The notes under the pieces were generated by a model. That model was not told the DNA's origin. It did not search any database and worked only from the letters and a program-made list of their open reading frames with translations. A stretch of 64,000 bases of DNA from Trichothermofontia sichuanensis B231 (lineage in GTDB: Bacteria; Cyanobacteriota; Cyanobacteriia; B231): the NCBI RefSeq assembly GCF_026240635.1, contig NZ_CP110848.1:4235741-4299740 (forward strand), written 5' to 3'. The position numbers and the translations under genes are program-made. Position 1 is the stretch's first letter; every line of letters starts with the position of its first letter. Positions 38,101 to 45,336 of the stretch are shown piece by piece.

Positions 38101-38159
38101 GTCCCAAAGTATTACGTCTTGCCCAGGTTAAGGTGGCGATCGCGCCTAACGCTGAGTAG
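35151..38159 (+). CDS. PilB/GspE-like secretion ATPase fused to a C-terminal GrpE domain, with J-like N-terminus
   Basis: A 1002-residue fusion. N-terminus (about 15-90): GCPDYYAILGI and a later LSQDADRRACLAQLW resemble the start and end of a J domain, but the HPD tripeptide is absent. Then come about 300 residues without clear motifs and a low-complexity linker. Residues about 440-770 are a PilB/GspE ATPase: ASEIHIEPQANNLRVRFRLQG, Walker A GPRSSGKST (565-573), TVEDPIAY, SDIRD (634-638) and the zinc Cys pairs 697/700 and 749/752. Residues about 888-998 are a GrpE nucleotide-exchange domain (GTAFDPHLHEAI, ILEVQQQGYAIG, KVLRLAQVKVA). The Walker B and His-box residues are changed. I start at ATG 35151; an upstream in-frame start adds 43 unlikely residues. 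The combination suggests coupling of DnaK chaperoning to pilus or secretion motors; that is inference. Confidence 0.85.
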   Translation: MPRVNRRGFFQLGCPDYYAILGIPIQSSPIAIQARGTQLSRSLEAGANQAPPERRPLIEQWLRQALTPALTYLSQDADRRACLAQLWRTAQQSYQRVPEQILVSEAAQHLLQVEDGEVARFYRYFVTQIRKRQYQQFSRIWEFTGQLSELNLAYLWRLIQRQQATTAPSVSKPNSPAVAPEYPLTPFCYRALQTGYANRVQIQQALAQYQQYQSNRPGSSQAAHPSLPLILAAIVGHPLPVTLSRDYEQLQRFEHSLYYGVPWVDPDRLPLSPPACPPHETLARIAQLVTTYCDLETCQQYRCLPLAEVGRGASPPENRQLIVGMVHPDDTAAYQAIAERVSSHAVILQRMGLLAADFEQLWQGVSDLLSAASVPVLSTETLTTQVGRTPTLSGQAETASETQSESSQAAAIPPKRQSSSGLPIEAIIPTILERAIAEQASEIHIEPQANNLRVRFRLQGILKERIPPLAPQLIPTITACCKSMADLEVGTHTLPQQGRFQQTLQGREIDFLVNTVPSRYGEKIVLRVLDPQAIADLETHVGDPSLLWQIRDLISYPTGLLLVSGPRSSGKSTTLFSILAERNQAGLSITTVEDPIAYRLAGITQTEVNPAKNLDFKASIQAALAQQPDVLVVSDIRDAEVAAAVFEASQRCLVLSTLAAEGTVDTIAELMRLAVDPGTLTRSLRGIIHQRLVRLVCPACRIPYQPTRDDVAQYGLGIDDVAQVTFYRAASLTSPFTATEIGAASAHVCSSCQGTGYQGRRALFEILLMTDDIRALLLQNGSLHEVKRLALCQGMIPLWSQALTLAYQGKVALDVLGNIPFDGTMLAYVTSVPSPTTRGTIPQPAPAYAEIIPEGDTYAPQMAPVHETKLAESAPQAAPAVEQAKYRKQGQEEVLLALIEMFEAFEYAKSLTRTSSPGEMAIQRGYQQIFDRLITRLSAFGFEPTAFVGTAFDPHLHEAIAVETTDRFPHRTILEVQQQGYAIGPKVLRLAQVKVAIAPNAE

Positions 38160-38276
38160 GTTAAGGGGGGGATGGCAGACCGGAAATGGGTTGCAAGGCT
38201 GGGAAATTGGAATAACAGGCCAGTCAATTGGAGTGATGACAGGCTAGAGGGCCTCATTGGGTGCATCTCACTTATG

Positions 38277-38377
38277 CGGCCCTCACCCTAAATCCCTCTC
38301 CCAGAGCGGGAGAGGGACTTGAAAATTAGGCTCCCCTTCTCCCCACTTAGGAGAAGGGGTTGGGGGATGAGGGCCGC
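38277..38377. repeat. Family A core repeat with its own inverted ends
   Basis: ATGCGGCCCTCACCC at the left and GATGAGGGCCGCAT at the right are inverted repeats around the two family A hairpins. Outer GCATCTCA and TGAGATGC (about 38263 and 38389) extend the symmetry. It lacks the usual TACAGCC ends. Confidence 0.65.
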
Positions 38378-38456
38378 ATCTTGCCCAACTGAGATGCTCC
38401 CGCCTCATTCCCCAGGTTTGTGGATCTCGTGGATCTATTTTGTTAGGGATATCGCC

Positions 38457-38859
38457 ATGAAACGATCGTTAGGTTGCCTGATCACCCTAACCGGCTGTCT
38501 AGGTTTGGTGTTAGTGAGTCCGGCCCAAGCCCAGCGGTGGCTCAATCGACCTGATTTTTTTGAGCAGGGACGCGAGCAATTTGAATAGGAGCAGACCTAG
38601 CCCAGGATGCGAATGGGACTTGACGCTGGTACAAAACCAGATTGTGGAGCAGGTGGGCACCGCCGCCAGTCCCGTTCAAACGCTTGAATTTTCGGGGAAT
38701 CCGGCCCAAGAATTTACCCTGAAGGATGCCACCGAAACGATTCAATTTCGTTTAGTTCTCCACCAAAACCGTCTTTTGGTTCTGGGAGTCAGCCAGCCGA
38801 ATGCGACTACTTCCGCCCCAACGGTAACCGCCTTTTTCGATTCCCTCACCTTCCTGTAA
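38457..38859 (+). pseudogene. Remnant of an exported lipoprotein-like/secreted protein gene
   Basis: ATG 38457 opens a clear signal peptide (GCLITLTGCLGLVLVSPAQA) followed by QRWLNRPDFFEQGREQFE and then a stop at 38586. In another frame, about 38620-38859 encodes VEQVGTAASPVQTLEFSG, EFTLKDATETIQFRL and FFDSLTFL, which resembles the C-terminus of cyanobacterial secreted proteins that begin with the same FFE-G-QFE pattern. The middle, usually over 100 residues, is missing. I read this as one gene broken by an internal deletion and frame change. Confidence 0.6.
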
Positions 38860-38961
38860 GCTGGATTAGCCCACCATTACGAGATCCCTTTGGCGTCACG
38901 CCGCGATCGCACCTCTTTACGGCGAGCAAATGGGAGGGCGTCACCGCTGGAGAATTGCATT

Positions 38962-40017
38962 ATGCCCAGTAAATCCGATCTGATTCGTAGCTTTAATCCT
39001 AATACCATTGCCCTCGATAATGGCAACTTGTTGGGGTTGCCGTTTGATTACGATACCGCAGATGTCATTGTGATTGGGGTGCCGTGGGAGGTAACGGTTT
39101 CCTATCGTCCGGGTACGGCTTGGGGGCCGCAGCGGGTGCTGGCAGCTTCTCGACAATTGGATATCTACGATTTTGATTATCCCGATGGTTGGCAACGGGG
39201 AATTTTTATGCTCCCGATCGCGGCTGACATCAAACAACAGAGTGATGATTTACGGACACGGGTTGAGCACATTCTGGAATGCCTGGAAAACGGGGCAGAT
39301 ATTGAGCATAATTCGGAACTGTGCGATACACGCGATGCGATTGAACAAGCCTGTTTAGCCCTCAATCAATGGCTGTTTGCACAAACTAAAGCAGCGATCG
39401 CAGCAGGAAAATGGGTCGGCATCCTTGGTGGGGATCATAGTGTACCCTTGGGGTATCTTCAGGCATTGGCTAGTCATTATGATAACTTCGGGATTTTGCA
39501 CATTGATGCCCATGCTGATCTGCGTGTCGCCTACGAAGGCTTTCAATTTTCCCATGCCTCAATTATGGATAACGTGTTGAAACTGCCCCAGGTGACGAAG
39601 TTAGTGCAAGTCGGGATTCGGGATCTGTGCCATGAGGAAATCGATCGCATTGGGCAGTCCGCAGGTCGGGTAGTGATGTATGCAGATCCCTGGCTGAAAT
39701 CAAAGCGATATCATGGGGTAACCTGGCAGGCATTGTGTGAACAAATCGTTGAACACCTGCCCCAGCAGGTCTACGTCAGCTTTGATATCGATGGTCTTGA
39801 TCCCAAACTGTGCCCCAATACCGGTACACCTGTCCCAGGCGGCTTGGAACTGGAAGAAGCGTTCTGTTTGTTTCGTGAAATTGTGCGCAGTGGTCGCCAA
39901 ATGATTGGGTTTGATGTGTGTGAAGTGGGGAATGGAGAATGGGATGCGAATGTCGGAGCACGGGCAGTTTATAAACTGTGTAACTTAATTGGATTACCCC
40001 CCCAGCCACGGCCATGA
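38962..40017 (+). CDS. Arginase/agmatinase-family ureohydrolase (possibly guanidine hydrolase)
   Basis: A 351-residue binuclear metal hydrolase that releases urea from a guanidino compound. Metal ligands are in ILGGDHSVPLG, HIDAHADLR and SFDIDGLDP. The N-terminal segment (LGLPFDYDTADVIVIGVPWEVTVSYRPGTAWGPQ, in part) is long relative to classic agmatinase and recalls the cyanobacterial group that includes guanidine hydrolase GdmH. Substrate choice between agmatine, arginine and guanidine cannot be made here. I use ATG 38962, where the family sequence starts, not a frame opening 24 codons earlier. Its stop overlaps the nfi start by four bases (ATGA), so the two are translationally coupled. Confidence 0.88.
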   Translation: MPSKSDLIRSFNPNTIALDNGNLLGLPFDYDTADVIVIGVPWEVTVSYRPGTAWGPQRVLAASRQLDIYDFDYPDGWQRGIFMLPIAADIKQQSDDLRTRVEHILECLENGADIEHNSELCDTRDAIEQACLALNQWLFAQTKAAIAAGKWVGILGGDHSVPLGYLQALASHYDNFGILHIDAHADLRVAYEGFQFSHASIMDNVLKLPQVTKLVQVGIRDLCHEEIDRIGQSAGRVVMYADPWLKSKRYHGVTWQALCEQIVEHLPQQVYVSFDIDGLDPKLCPNTGTPVPGGLELEEAFCLFREIVRSGRQMIGFDVCEVGNGEWDANVGARAVYKLCNLIGLPPQPRP

Positions 40018-40682
40018 CACTCCTTTCTCCCAATCATCCCTGGGCAACCACCCTAGAGGAAGCAAAAGCCATTCAGGACCAATTACGATCGCAGGTGATT
40101 CGCCAGGATCACCTTGGTCCGGTCAACTATGTTGCAGGCACTGATGTGGGGTTTGAAGAGGACTATACAATCACTAAGGCGGCTGTCGTTGTTCTCCGGT
40201 TTCCCAGTCTGGAACTTGTCGAAAGTCAGGTGGTGCGATCGCCGACGCTTTTCCCCTATATCCCCGGTTTCCTTTCTTTCCGCGAGGTTCCGGCCCTATT
40301 GCGCACCTTTGAACAGTTAAAAACCTTACCAGATCTCATCCTCTGCGACGGTCAAGGGATAGCCCATCCGCGTCGTTTTGGGTTGGCGTGTCATTTAGGG
40401 GTGCTGTTGGACCGTCCGACGATCGGGGTGGCTAAATCCCGTCTGATTGGCACCCATACTGAAGTGGCACCGACCAAGGGAAGTTATACCTGGCTCTATG
40501 AGGGTGAGGAAGTGGTTGGGGCAGTATTGCGATCGCGCGACCAGGTAAAACCCATCTATGTCTCGATCGGACACAGAATTACCTTACCAACGGCGATGGA
40601 TTTTGTCTGGCGGTGTATTACTAAATATCGGTTGCCCGAAACGACGCGCTGGGCCGATCGGCTGGCTTCCCAGACACCATAG
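40014..40682 (+). CDS. nfi: Endonuclease V
   Basis: Repairs deaminated bases by nicking DNA near inosine. The 222-residue protein has VAGTDVGF with the first metal Asp, the wedge-region block PYIPGFLSFREVPALL, LILCDGQGIAHPRRFGLACHLGVLL, and TIGVAKSRLIG. All are standard for Nfi. It is expressed from the same transcript as the ureohydrolase; no functional link is known. Confidence 0.94.
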   Translation: MTLLSPNHPWATTLEEAKAIQDQLRSQVIRQDHLGPVNYVAGTDVGFEEDYTITKAAVVVLRFPSLELVESQVVRSPTLFPYIPGFLSFREVPALLRTFEQLKTLPDLILCDGQGIAHPRRFGLACHLGVLLDRPTIGVAKSRLIGTHTEVAPTKGSYTWLYEGEEVVGAVLRSRDQVKPIYVSIGHRITLPTAMDFVWRCITKYRLPETTRWADRLASQTP

Positions 40683-40760
40683 CCTCTCTTCTGCGGCTAA
40701 ACGCCTAGGAGGTTAGAGTCAGATTAGTAAAGTTAGAAAGAGTCGAATGAGACCCTATAA

Positions 40761-40834
40761 TCGGGATGACTGGATTCGAACCAGCGGCCCCTTCGTCCCG
40801 AACGAAGTGCGCTACCAAGCTGCGCTACATCCCG
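40761..40834 (-). tRNA. tRNA-Pro (anticodon CGG)
   Basis: A 74-nt cloverleaf on the minus strand: acceptor CGGGATG/CATCCCG, D-arm GCGCAGCTTGGTAGCGC, anticodon stem CTTCG/CGAAG with loop TTCGGGA, and T-arm CTGG TTCGAAT CCAG. The discriminator is A and CCA is not encoded. Confidence 0.96.
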
Positions 40835-40938
40835 CAATCACTGATTAACAGTGCTTAGTTATTGTAGCATCCTTTGGCAAGATGCGACCCAATTTCTACG
40901 CAACGGTCCAACCTACACCCCCTAGCCCCTCTTCCTCC

Positions 40939-42417
40939 TCAGGCTTTGATAAATTTGTAAACTTCCTCATAGCGATCAACCGGATCGTGCCAGGAATAGT
41001 CATAGGCCATCCCCTGCTTCGCTAATTTTTGGAATTCCTCTGGGTAGTGGAACCACAGCCCGATCGCCCGATCCATCGCTGATTCAAGGGCGATATTGTC
41101 GGTTTGGAAGAACACATAGCCGTTACGTTTTTCAGGAGGATGGGCCTCGTCATAATCCCGATCGAAGACCGTGTTCACAAGACCACCTACCCCGCGCACG
41201 ATCGGGACTGTGCCATAGCGCAGCCCAATCATTTGGGTCAGACCGCAGGGTTCAAAGTTGCTAGGAACCACAATCATATCTGCCCCAGCGTAGATCAGGT
41301 GCGAGAGTTCCTCATTGAAACCTAATTCTAGGTGGCAGTCGGGGTTGTTGTTAAGATAATTCTTTTCATGCCAGAACCAGCTATTGATCTTGGCATCCGT
41401 GGCCGATCCCAACAGAACGAACTGTGCCCCGCGGCTCAAAGTGTAGTAAATGGCATGGTGGACTAGATGCACCCCCTTCTGCTCATCCAGACGACCGATA
41501 TAGGCCACGATCGGCTTGGGTTCATCCCGTAAGAGCAGTCGCTCGCGTAAGGCTTTACGGTTTTTGGCCTTAATTTCAAAGGTTTCGATCGTGTAGTGGT
41601 GGGGAATGTAGACATCGCTCGCCGGATTCCAAACGTCGTGATCAATCCCATTGAGAATGCCACCGAATTTAGACTGGTGAATTTCCAGAGTATGCCCTAA
41701 CCCATACCCACAAGACTCAAACCGAGCTTCCCAGGCATGGTGCGGTGAAACCGTATTCACGTAGTTCGAGTAAACGATTCCCCCCTTCATAAAGTTAATC
41801 CCAAAGGGGTTGAAGTTATCCCGCAGGCGATCGTAGCTAAAGTAATAAGCCGTATCCCGTAGACCCACAGCATGGAGCGAATCCGCCCCAGAAATCCCCT
41901 GGTGCTTAAAATTATGAATGGTGTAGCAAACCCGCTGGCGATCCATGCCATGCCATTTATAGATATCGTACAGGAGGACTGGTACCAAGCCCGTTTGCCA
42001 ATCGTGGCAGTGGAGAATATCGGGTCGCTTGCCGGTTTTCAAAAGAAATTCCAAGGCCGCCTTGCTAAAAAAGGCAAACCGCATGTGGTCATCCCGCGAG
42101 CCGTAGTAGTGGCCCCGATTGAAGAAGTTTTCGTTGGAATGGGGTTGAATAAAGAAACATAACCGCCCATGTACCCAACCGCAAAAAACGGTTGTGTGGA
42201 TAGCACCATTGCCCCAGGGTACCCATAGATCGCGATAGGCTTCGTGCAGGTCAAAAATGTGATCGTAGCGCATGCAATCGTACATTGGCAGGATGATCTC
42301 AACGCAATGATCCCGTGTCTCCAATTCACGGCTGAGGCCATAGACAACGTCGCCAAGACCGCCAGCCTTGATGACAGGGGCGCATTCCGATGCGATCTGC
42401 ACAATATACATACCCAC
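40939..42417 (-). CDS. glgA: Glycogen synthase, cyanobacterial GlgA2-like
   Basis: Extends alpha-1,4-glucan using ADP-glucose (GT5). The 492-residue GT-B enzyme has the ADP-glucose site KAGGLGDVVYGLSREL at the N-terminus, DILHCHDWQTGLVPVL, GIDHDVWNP, YIGRLDEQKGVHL and the C-terminal FEPCGLTQMIGLRYGTVPIVRGVGGL with its Glu. SECAPVIKAGG and NEELSHLIYAGADMI fit the second, GlgA2-like cyanobacterial type rather than the E. coli form; that subgroup call is tentative. ATG 42411 (two codons in) is an alternative start. Confidence 0.93.
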   Translation of the reverse strand: MGMYIVQIASECAPVIKAGGLGDVVYGLSRELETRDHCVEIILPMYDCMRYDHIFDLHEAYRDLWVPWGNGAIHTTVFCGWVHGRLCFFIQPHSNENFFNRGHYYGSRDDHMRFAFFSKAALEFLLKTGKRPDILHCHDWQTGLVPVLLYDIYKWHGMDRQRVCYTIHNFKHQGISGADSLHAVGLRDTAYYFSYDRLRDNFNPFGINFMKGGIVYSNYVNTVSPHHAWEARFESCGYGLGHTLEIHQSKFGGILNGIDHDVWNPASDVYIPHHYTIETFEIKAKNRKALRERLLLRDEPKPIVAYIGRLDEQKGVHLVHHAIYYTLSRGAQFVLLGSATDAKINSWFWHEKNYLNNNPDCHLELGFNEELSHLIYAGADMIVVPSNFEPCGLTQMIGLRYGTVPIVRGVGGLVNTVFDRDYDEAHPPEKRNGYVFFQTDNIALESAMDRAIGLWFHYPEEFQKLAKQGMAYDYSWHDPVDRYEEVYKFIKA

Positions 42418-42506
42418 TCCTGGCTTTACGAAAATTTAATTTTCTATATAATTTTCTACCATTTTTTGGAGAAAAATACTTATAAAGGCCCCAGGTAGAG
42501 CCATTA

Positions 42507-42671
42507 CCTAATTTACTCGGTACCCAATTAAAGTTGGGATCGGGATCCGACCGGCAGCCCACATCCCCCAACCCCTTCGCCCCGTTTGGGAGAAGGAAAC
42601 CCTCACCCGTGGGCGGTAGCCAGCCTACCCAGGTAAAACTGGACTTGATGATTGGGGTAAAGGCTGTATCT
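42507..42671. repeat. Family A short repeat in the glgA upstream region
   Basis: About 165 bp, opposite orientation to 34646: it opens CCATTACCTAATTTACTCGGTACC and closes GGGGTAAAGGCTGTA. It lies about 90 bp upstream of glgA, so it may carry or disturb promoter sequence. The rest of 42418-42758 is without recognised features. Confidence 0.75.
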
Positions 42672-42758
42672 CAAGGACGAAGGGATAAAACGGTGAGCAT
42701 CCAGAGAGCTAAGATCGGGACTGCTAGGCATCCAGTGTACAGCGAGGAAGGGCAAGGA

Positions 42759-43190
42759 TCATCGTCGCCCAATTTCCATCAGATAGGCTTCGCCCAAATC
42801 TTGACCCGCGATCACAATCGGTTGATAGCGGGCTTCCCCCTGGATGTGGAGGGTATCACCCACCTGGGGTAATGGGGCAGTGGTTAACACCCAAATGCTC
42901 CCACTATTATCCTGAAGCCGATAGGCACCACCCTCAAGCAGGGGGGCCACCTCCACCACTTGTCCCCGCAATTGGGCCTGGGTTGCGGTCGCTTCTCCGG
43001 GGGAGATGCCTCGGGAGCGGGAGGCGTGAACTTGGCTCAGGATCTGGCTAATCGGGGTCGCCTTACTGGCGGTGAAGTCTACTGGGCTGCTGGATTCAAT
43101 TCGTTGGGCAAGGTTACCGCAACTGAGCAGCCCTCCTGTCAGGGCGATCGCTCCCATCAGGCGGGATAGCCGTTGTCTCACCCTCTTCAT
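42759..43190 (-). CDS. Small lipoprotein with OB-fold-like domain
   Basis: From ATG 43190 the product has 143 residues: a basic start, a hydrophobic core and the lipobox LLSCGN, so Cys near residue 24 would be lipidated. The mature part (TATQAQLRGQVVEVAPLLEGGAYRLQDNSGSIWVLT, in part) has the strand pattern and conserved Q-D-x-S-G-x-I-W-V of a small OB-fold domain found in exported proteins. Function unknown. An ATG eight codons upstream is possible but adds a polar stretch that would weaken the signal peptide. Confidence 0.7.
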   Translation of the reverse strand: MKRVRQRLSRLMGAIALTGGLLSCGNLAQRIESSSPVDFTASKATPISQILSQVHASRSRGISPGEATATQAQLRGQVVEVAPLLEGGAYRLQDNSGSIWVLTTAPLPQVGDTLHIQGEARYQPIVIAGQDLGEAYLMEIGRR

Positions 43191-43224
43191 GGCATCGATG
43201 GCTCTAGACGACACTACCCCTACT

Positions 43225-43854
43225 CTAATCGGCCACCAGTTCGGTATTTAGCTCGTTCACGGGGCGGCGTTTTAATTCCACCGACTGCGATCGCGGTAGC
43301 AGGTCAAAGATATCCCGCATGACATCATCTACCTGCTCAAAGGGTAAAATCCCGGTTTCGTTAAAGACCACCTTGCCAGCCGGATTAAAGATCACCGTTT
43401 GGGGAACCAGTCCCTGGTAGTAGTAGCTGGGTTGGTTGGGGTCATGGCTAGGTTCGGATGGTAGGGAATCGACATTGATTGGGATCAAGTCAGCGACACG
43501 GCCATAGAACGCCTGGAGTTGGGACAATACGGCGGAATATTGCTTGCAATCCCGGCTGTCTTCGACATACAGCATCATGATGGTGGCGCGATCGGGCCGC
43601 TGGCGTGACTGCTGGAGGGTAACACGGGGGGGAACCAGGGAGCCGTTGCCGGCATAAAGTGCAAAGATGTTGCCGTCAAAGCGATCGTCATTCAAGCCAG
43701 CGAAGGCTGGGGCTGGCTGGAACAGGGCGAAGTTGATCACTGTGAGGGTAATTGCCAGCAAGCCGAAGGTGGCGATACGCGCGATCGTCCACTGTCCATA
43801 CTGCCTGAGGGAGGTTAAGATTGGCTGACAGCCGCCTGCCCAATGATTGGTCAT
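43225..43854 (-). CDS. Thioredoxin-like membrane protein, probable photosystem I accumulation factor
   Basis: A 209-residue protein with one transmembrane segment (about 26-50, ending PAPAFA) that anchors or exports a thioredoxin-like domain. The strand ATIMMLYVEDSRDCKQYSAVL holds one Cys at the position of the CxxC motif, and GLVPQTVIFNPAGKVVFNETG is the cis-Pro region. This matches the cyanobacterial family annotated as thylakoid membrane photosystem I accumulation factor. With one Cys it is unlikely to act as a dithiol oxidoreductase. The assignment is from pattern memory. It lies 34 bp upstream of the lipoprotein gene, probably in one operon. Confidence 0.7.
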   Translation of the reverse strand: MTNHWAGGCQPILTSLRQYGQWTIARIATFGLLAITLTVINFALFQPAPAFAGLNDDRFDGNIFALYAGNGSLVPPRVTLQQSRQRPDRATIMMLYVEDSRDCKQYSAVLSQLQAFYGRVADLIPINVDSLPSEPSHDPNQPSYYYQGLVPQTVIFNPAGKVVFNETGILPFEQVDDVMRDIFDLLPRSQSVELKRRPVNELNTELVAD

Positions 43855-44072
43855 GACTGGTTTTCTGCTGCGTGAACAATTGTTAATCTATTGTGTCGTA
43901 AATTGGGTTGCAACTGTATTCTCTGAACCCTACCTGCCGGTGCTCGTAACCTGTAGACGAGCCGAAGTTTCGGCATACCTGCCATGAGGGGGACGGTTGC
44001 GCCGCCGAGTGGCAAACTGCCTTTTCTGTGCTAGGACTACGCTAGGATCGTCCTGGAAACACCAGTCTCCAC

Positions 44073-44492
44073 ATGGTGCAGAGTCATCGTCAGATCTGGC
44101 TGAACTTCCTGGCCCTGCTGCCCGGTACTGCCCTTACCGTGTTAACGATCGCCGTTGCCTTTCTACGTTTTTATGACGAACAAGACTTCCACTTCCTCCA
44201 ACTCGTCACCCACCCTAGAGCCTGGAGCAACCGACTCACCGTGGCAGCCCTCCTGGTGGCGCTGGCTAATTTCGGCGTTGAGTGGCACAGTCGAAACCGA
44301 GAAGCAGATCGCCGCATTGCAGAAGAGCAACGCCGAGTTGCAGAGCAGGAACAAGCGGCTCGCCGAGCTGCAATCGAAACTGAACGCGATCTTGCACTCC
44401 TGACCTTCCTGGTTGAGCCTTCCGATGACAACTGCCGCAAGCTGGTCCAAGTCTTGGCCGTCCTCCAGGAATATCGCGATACCCTGGCTTAA
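44073..44492 (+). CDS. Hypothetical two-helix membrane protein with coiled coil
   Basis: 139 residues. Two hydrophobic segments (about 11-30 and 54-68) are followed by a charged coiled coil rich in Arg, Glu and Ala (about 70-107; EADRRIAEEQRRVAEQEQ) and a short helical end. It looks like a genuine membrane-anchored protein but I do not recognise the family. It stands alone after a 218-bp gap from the divergent photosystem factor gene. Confidence 0.6.
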   Translation: MVQSHRQIWLNFLALLPGTALTVLTIAVAFLRFYDEQDFHFLQLVTHPRAWSNRLTVAALLVALANFGVEWHSRNREADRRIAEEQRRVAEQEQAARRAAIETERDLALLTFLVEPSDDNCRKLVQVLAVLQEYRDTLA

Positions 44493-44691
44493 TGTTTCGT
44501 AAGTCTCCTAAGGGTGCTGTAGAGTTCAATAGGGGACTGCTCATGTCCAAACCGTTCAACTACTGCCATCTGCCTGGCCCCAGTCACTGCGCCACAAACC
44601 TCGTCGCTGCTCATTACTCTGGGGAAAACAACCCGACGATCGGGGCTGCCCTGTGACTTGCCCTGATCCCCAACGGAGGGTGCGAGCGGGG

Positions 44692-44886
44692 CTATGCCAC
44701 CCGCAACCGTCCCTGTTGCAGCGCCTCAAATACCTGGTTTACCAGGTCATGCTCCCGTGGCTCAATCACCTCTTTATCTAATAGTGTCATCAGTAATTCT
44801 TGATCCATACGGCTGATGCGACGGGTTGCCAAGATCTGGCTGACCAGTTGTTCGAGAGATTGGGAGGAGAAGCGTGACACTGCCAT
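44692..44886 (-). CDS. Small conserved cyanobacterial protein
   Basis: From ATG 44886 a 64-residue helical protein: MAVSRFSSQSLEQLVSQIL, RRISRMDQELLMTLL, then EVIEPREHDLVNQVFEALQQGRLRVA (in part). It resembles a short cyanobacterial hypothetical family with a helical hairpin. A start 17 codons upstream (44937) is less likely because the added residues look random. Function unknown. Confidence 0.6.
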   Translation of the reverse strand: MAVSRFSSQSLEQLVSQILATRRISRMDQELLMTLLDKEVIEPREHDLVNQVFEALQQGRLRVA

Positions 44887-44937
44887 GACCGATAACCCTA
44901 ATATGCCTCTGCTGTCCTTAGTATCGCGCTCACCCAC

Positions 44938-45336
44938 AGTTGCCTCAGTGACAATTCCGTTGCAATACCCGTGATTTTACGGTCCTGGCTTTGTGACACC
45001 CCCCACCTACACCCTGTGAGTGAAATCACCCAAAATCCCCGCTCTACCAACTGGCTTGCTGCGGGAGCATCCTAATTTATAGTCATTGCAATTTAGGCTG
45101 AAACAGCCCCCTCACCCCCAGCCCCTCTCCCAGAGCGGGAGAGGGGAGTGAAAAACTGTATCGTTCTTATTTGGATTGACCATAAGAAGAAAAAAAACGC
45201 TTCTCCAGGTTGACTGATAAATCCTTTCCCCTTATATGAGGAGAGAGAAGAGAGGAAAGAGAAGAGAGATGGTCACTCAGTTTCCCTCACTTCTCACTCC
45301 TCTATCCTCACTCCTATTCTTAGGTAATGCTATTCT
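44938..45336. repeat. Intergenic region: family B and family C repeats
   Basis: Family B lies at 45078-45184 (TATAGTCATTGC to GGATTGACCATA). A family C copy, the best preserved, lies at about 45195-45318: GGTTGACTGATAAATCC, GGAGAGAGAAGAGAGGAAAG, CCCTCACTTCTCACTCC, CTATCCTCACTCCT. No gene is present. Confidence 0.75.
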
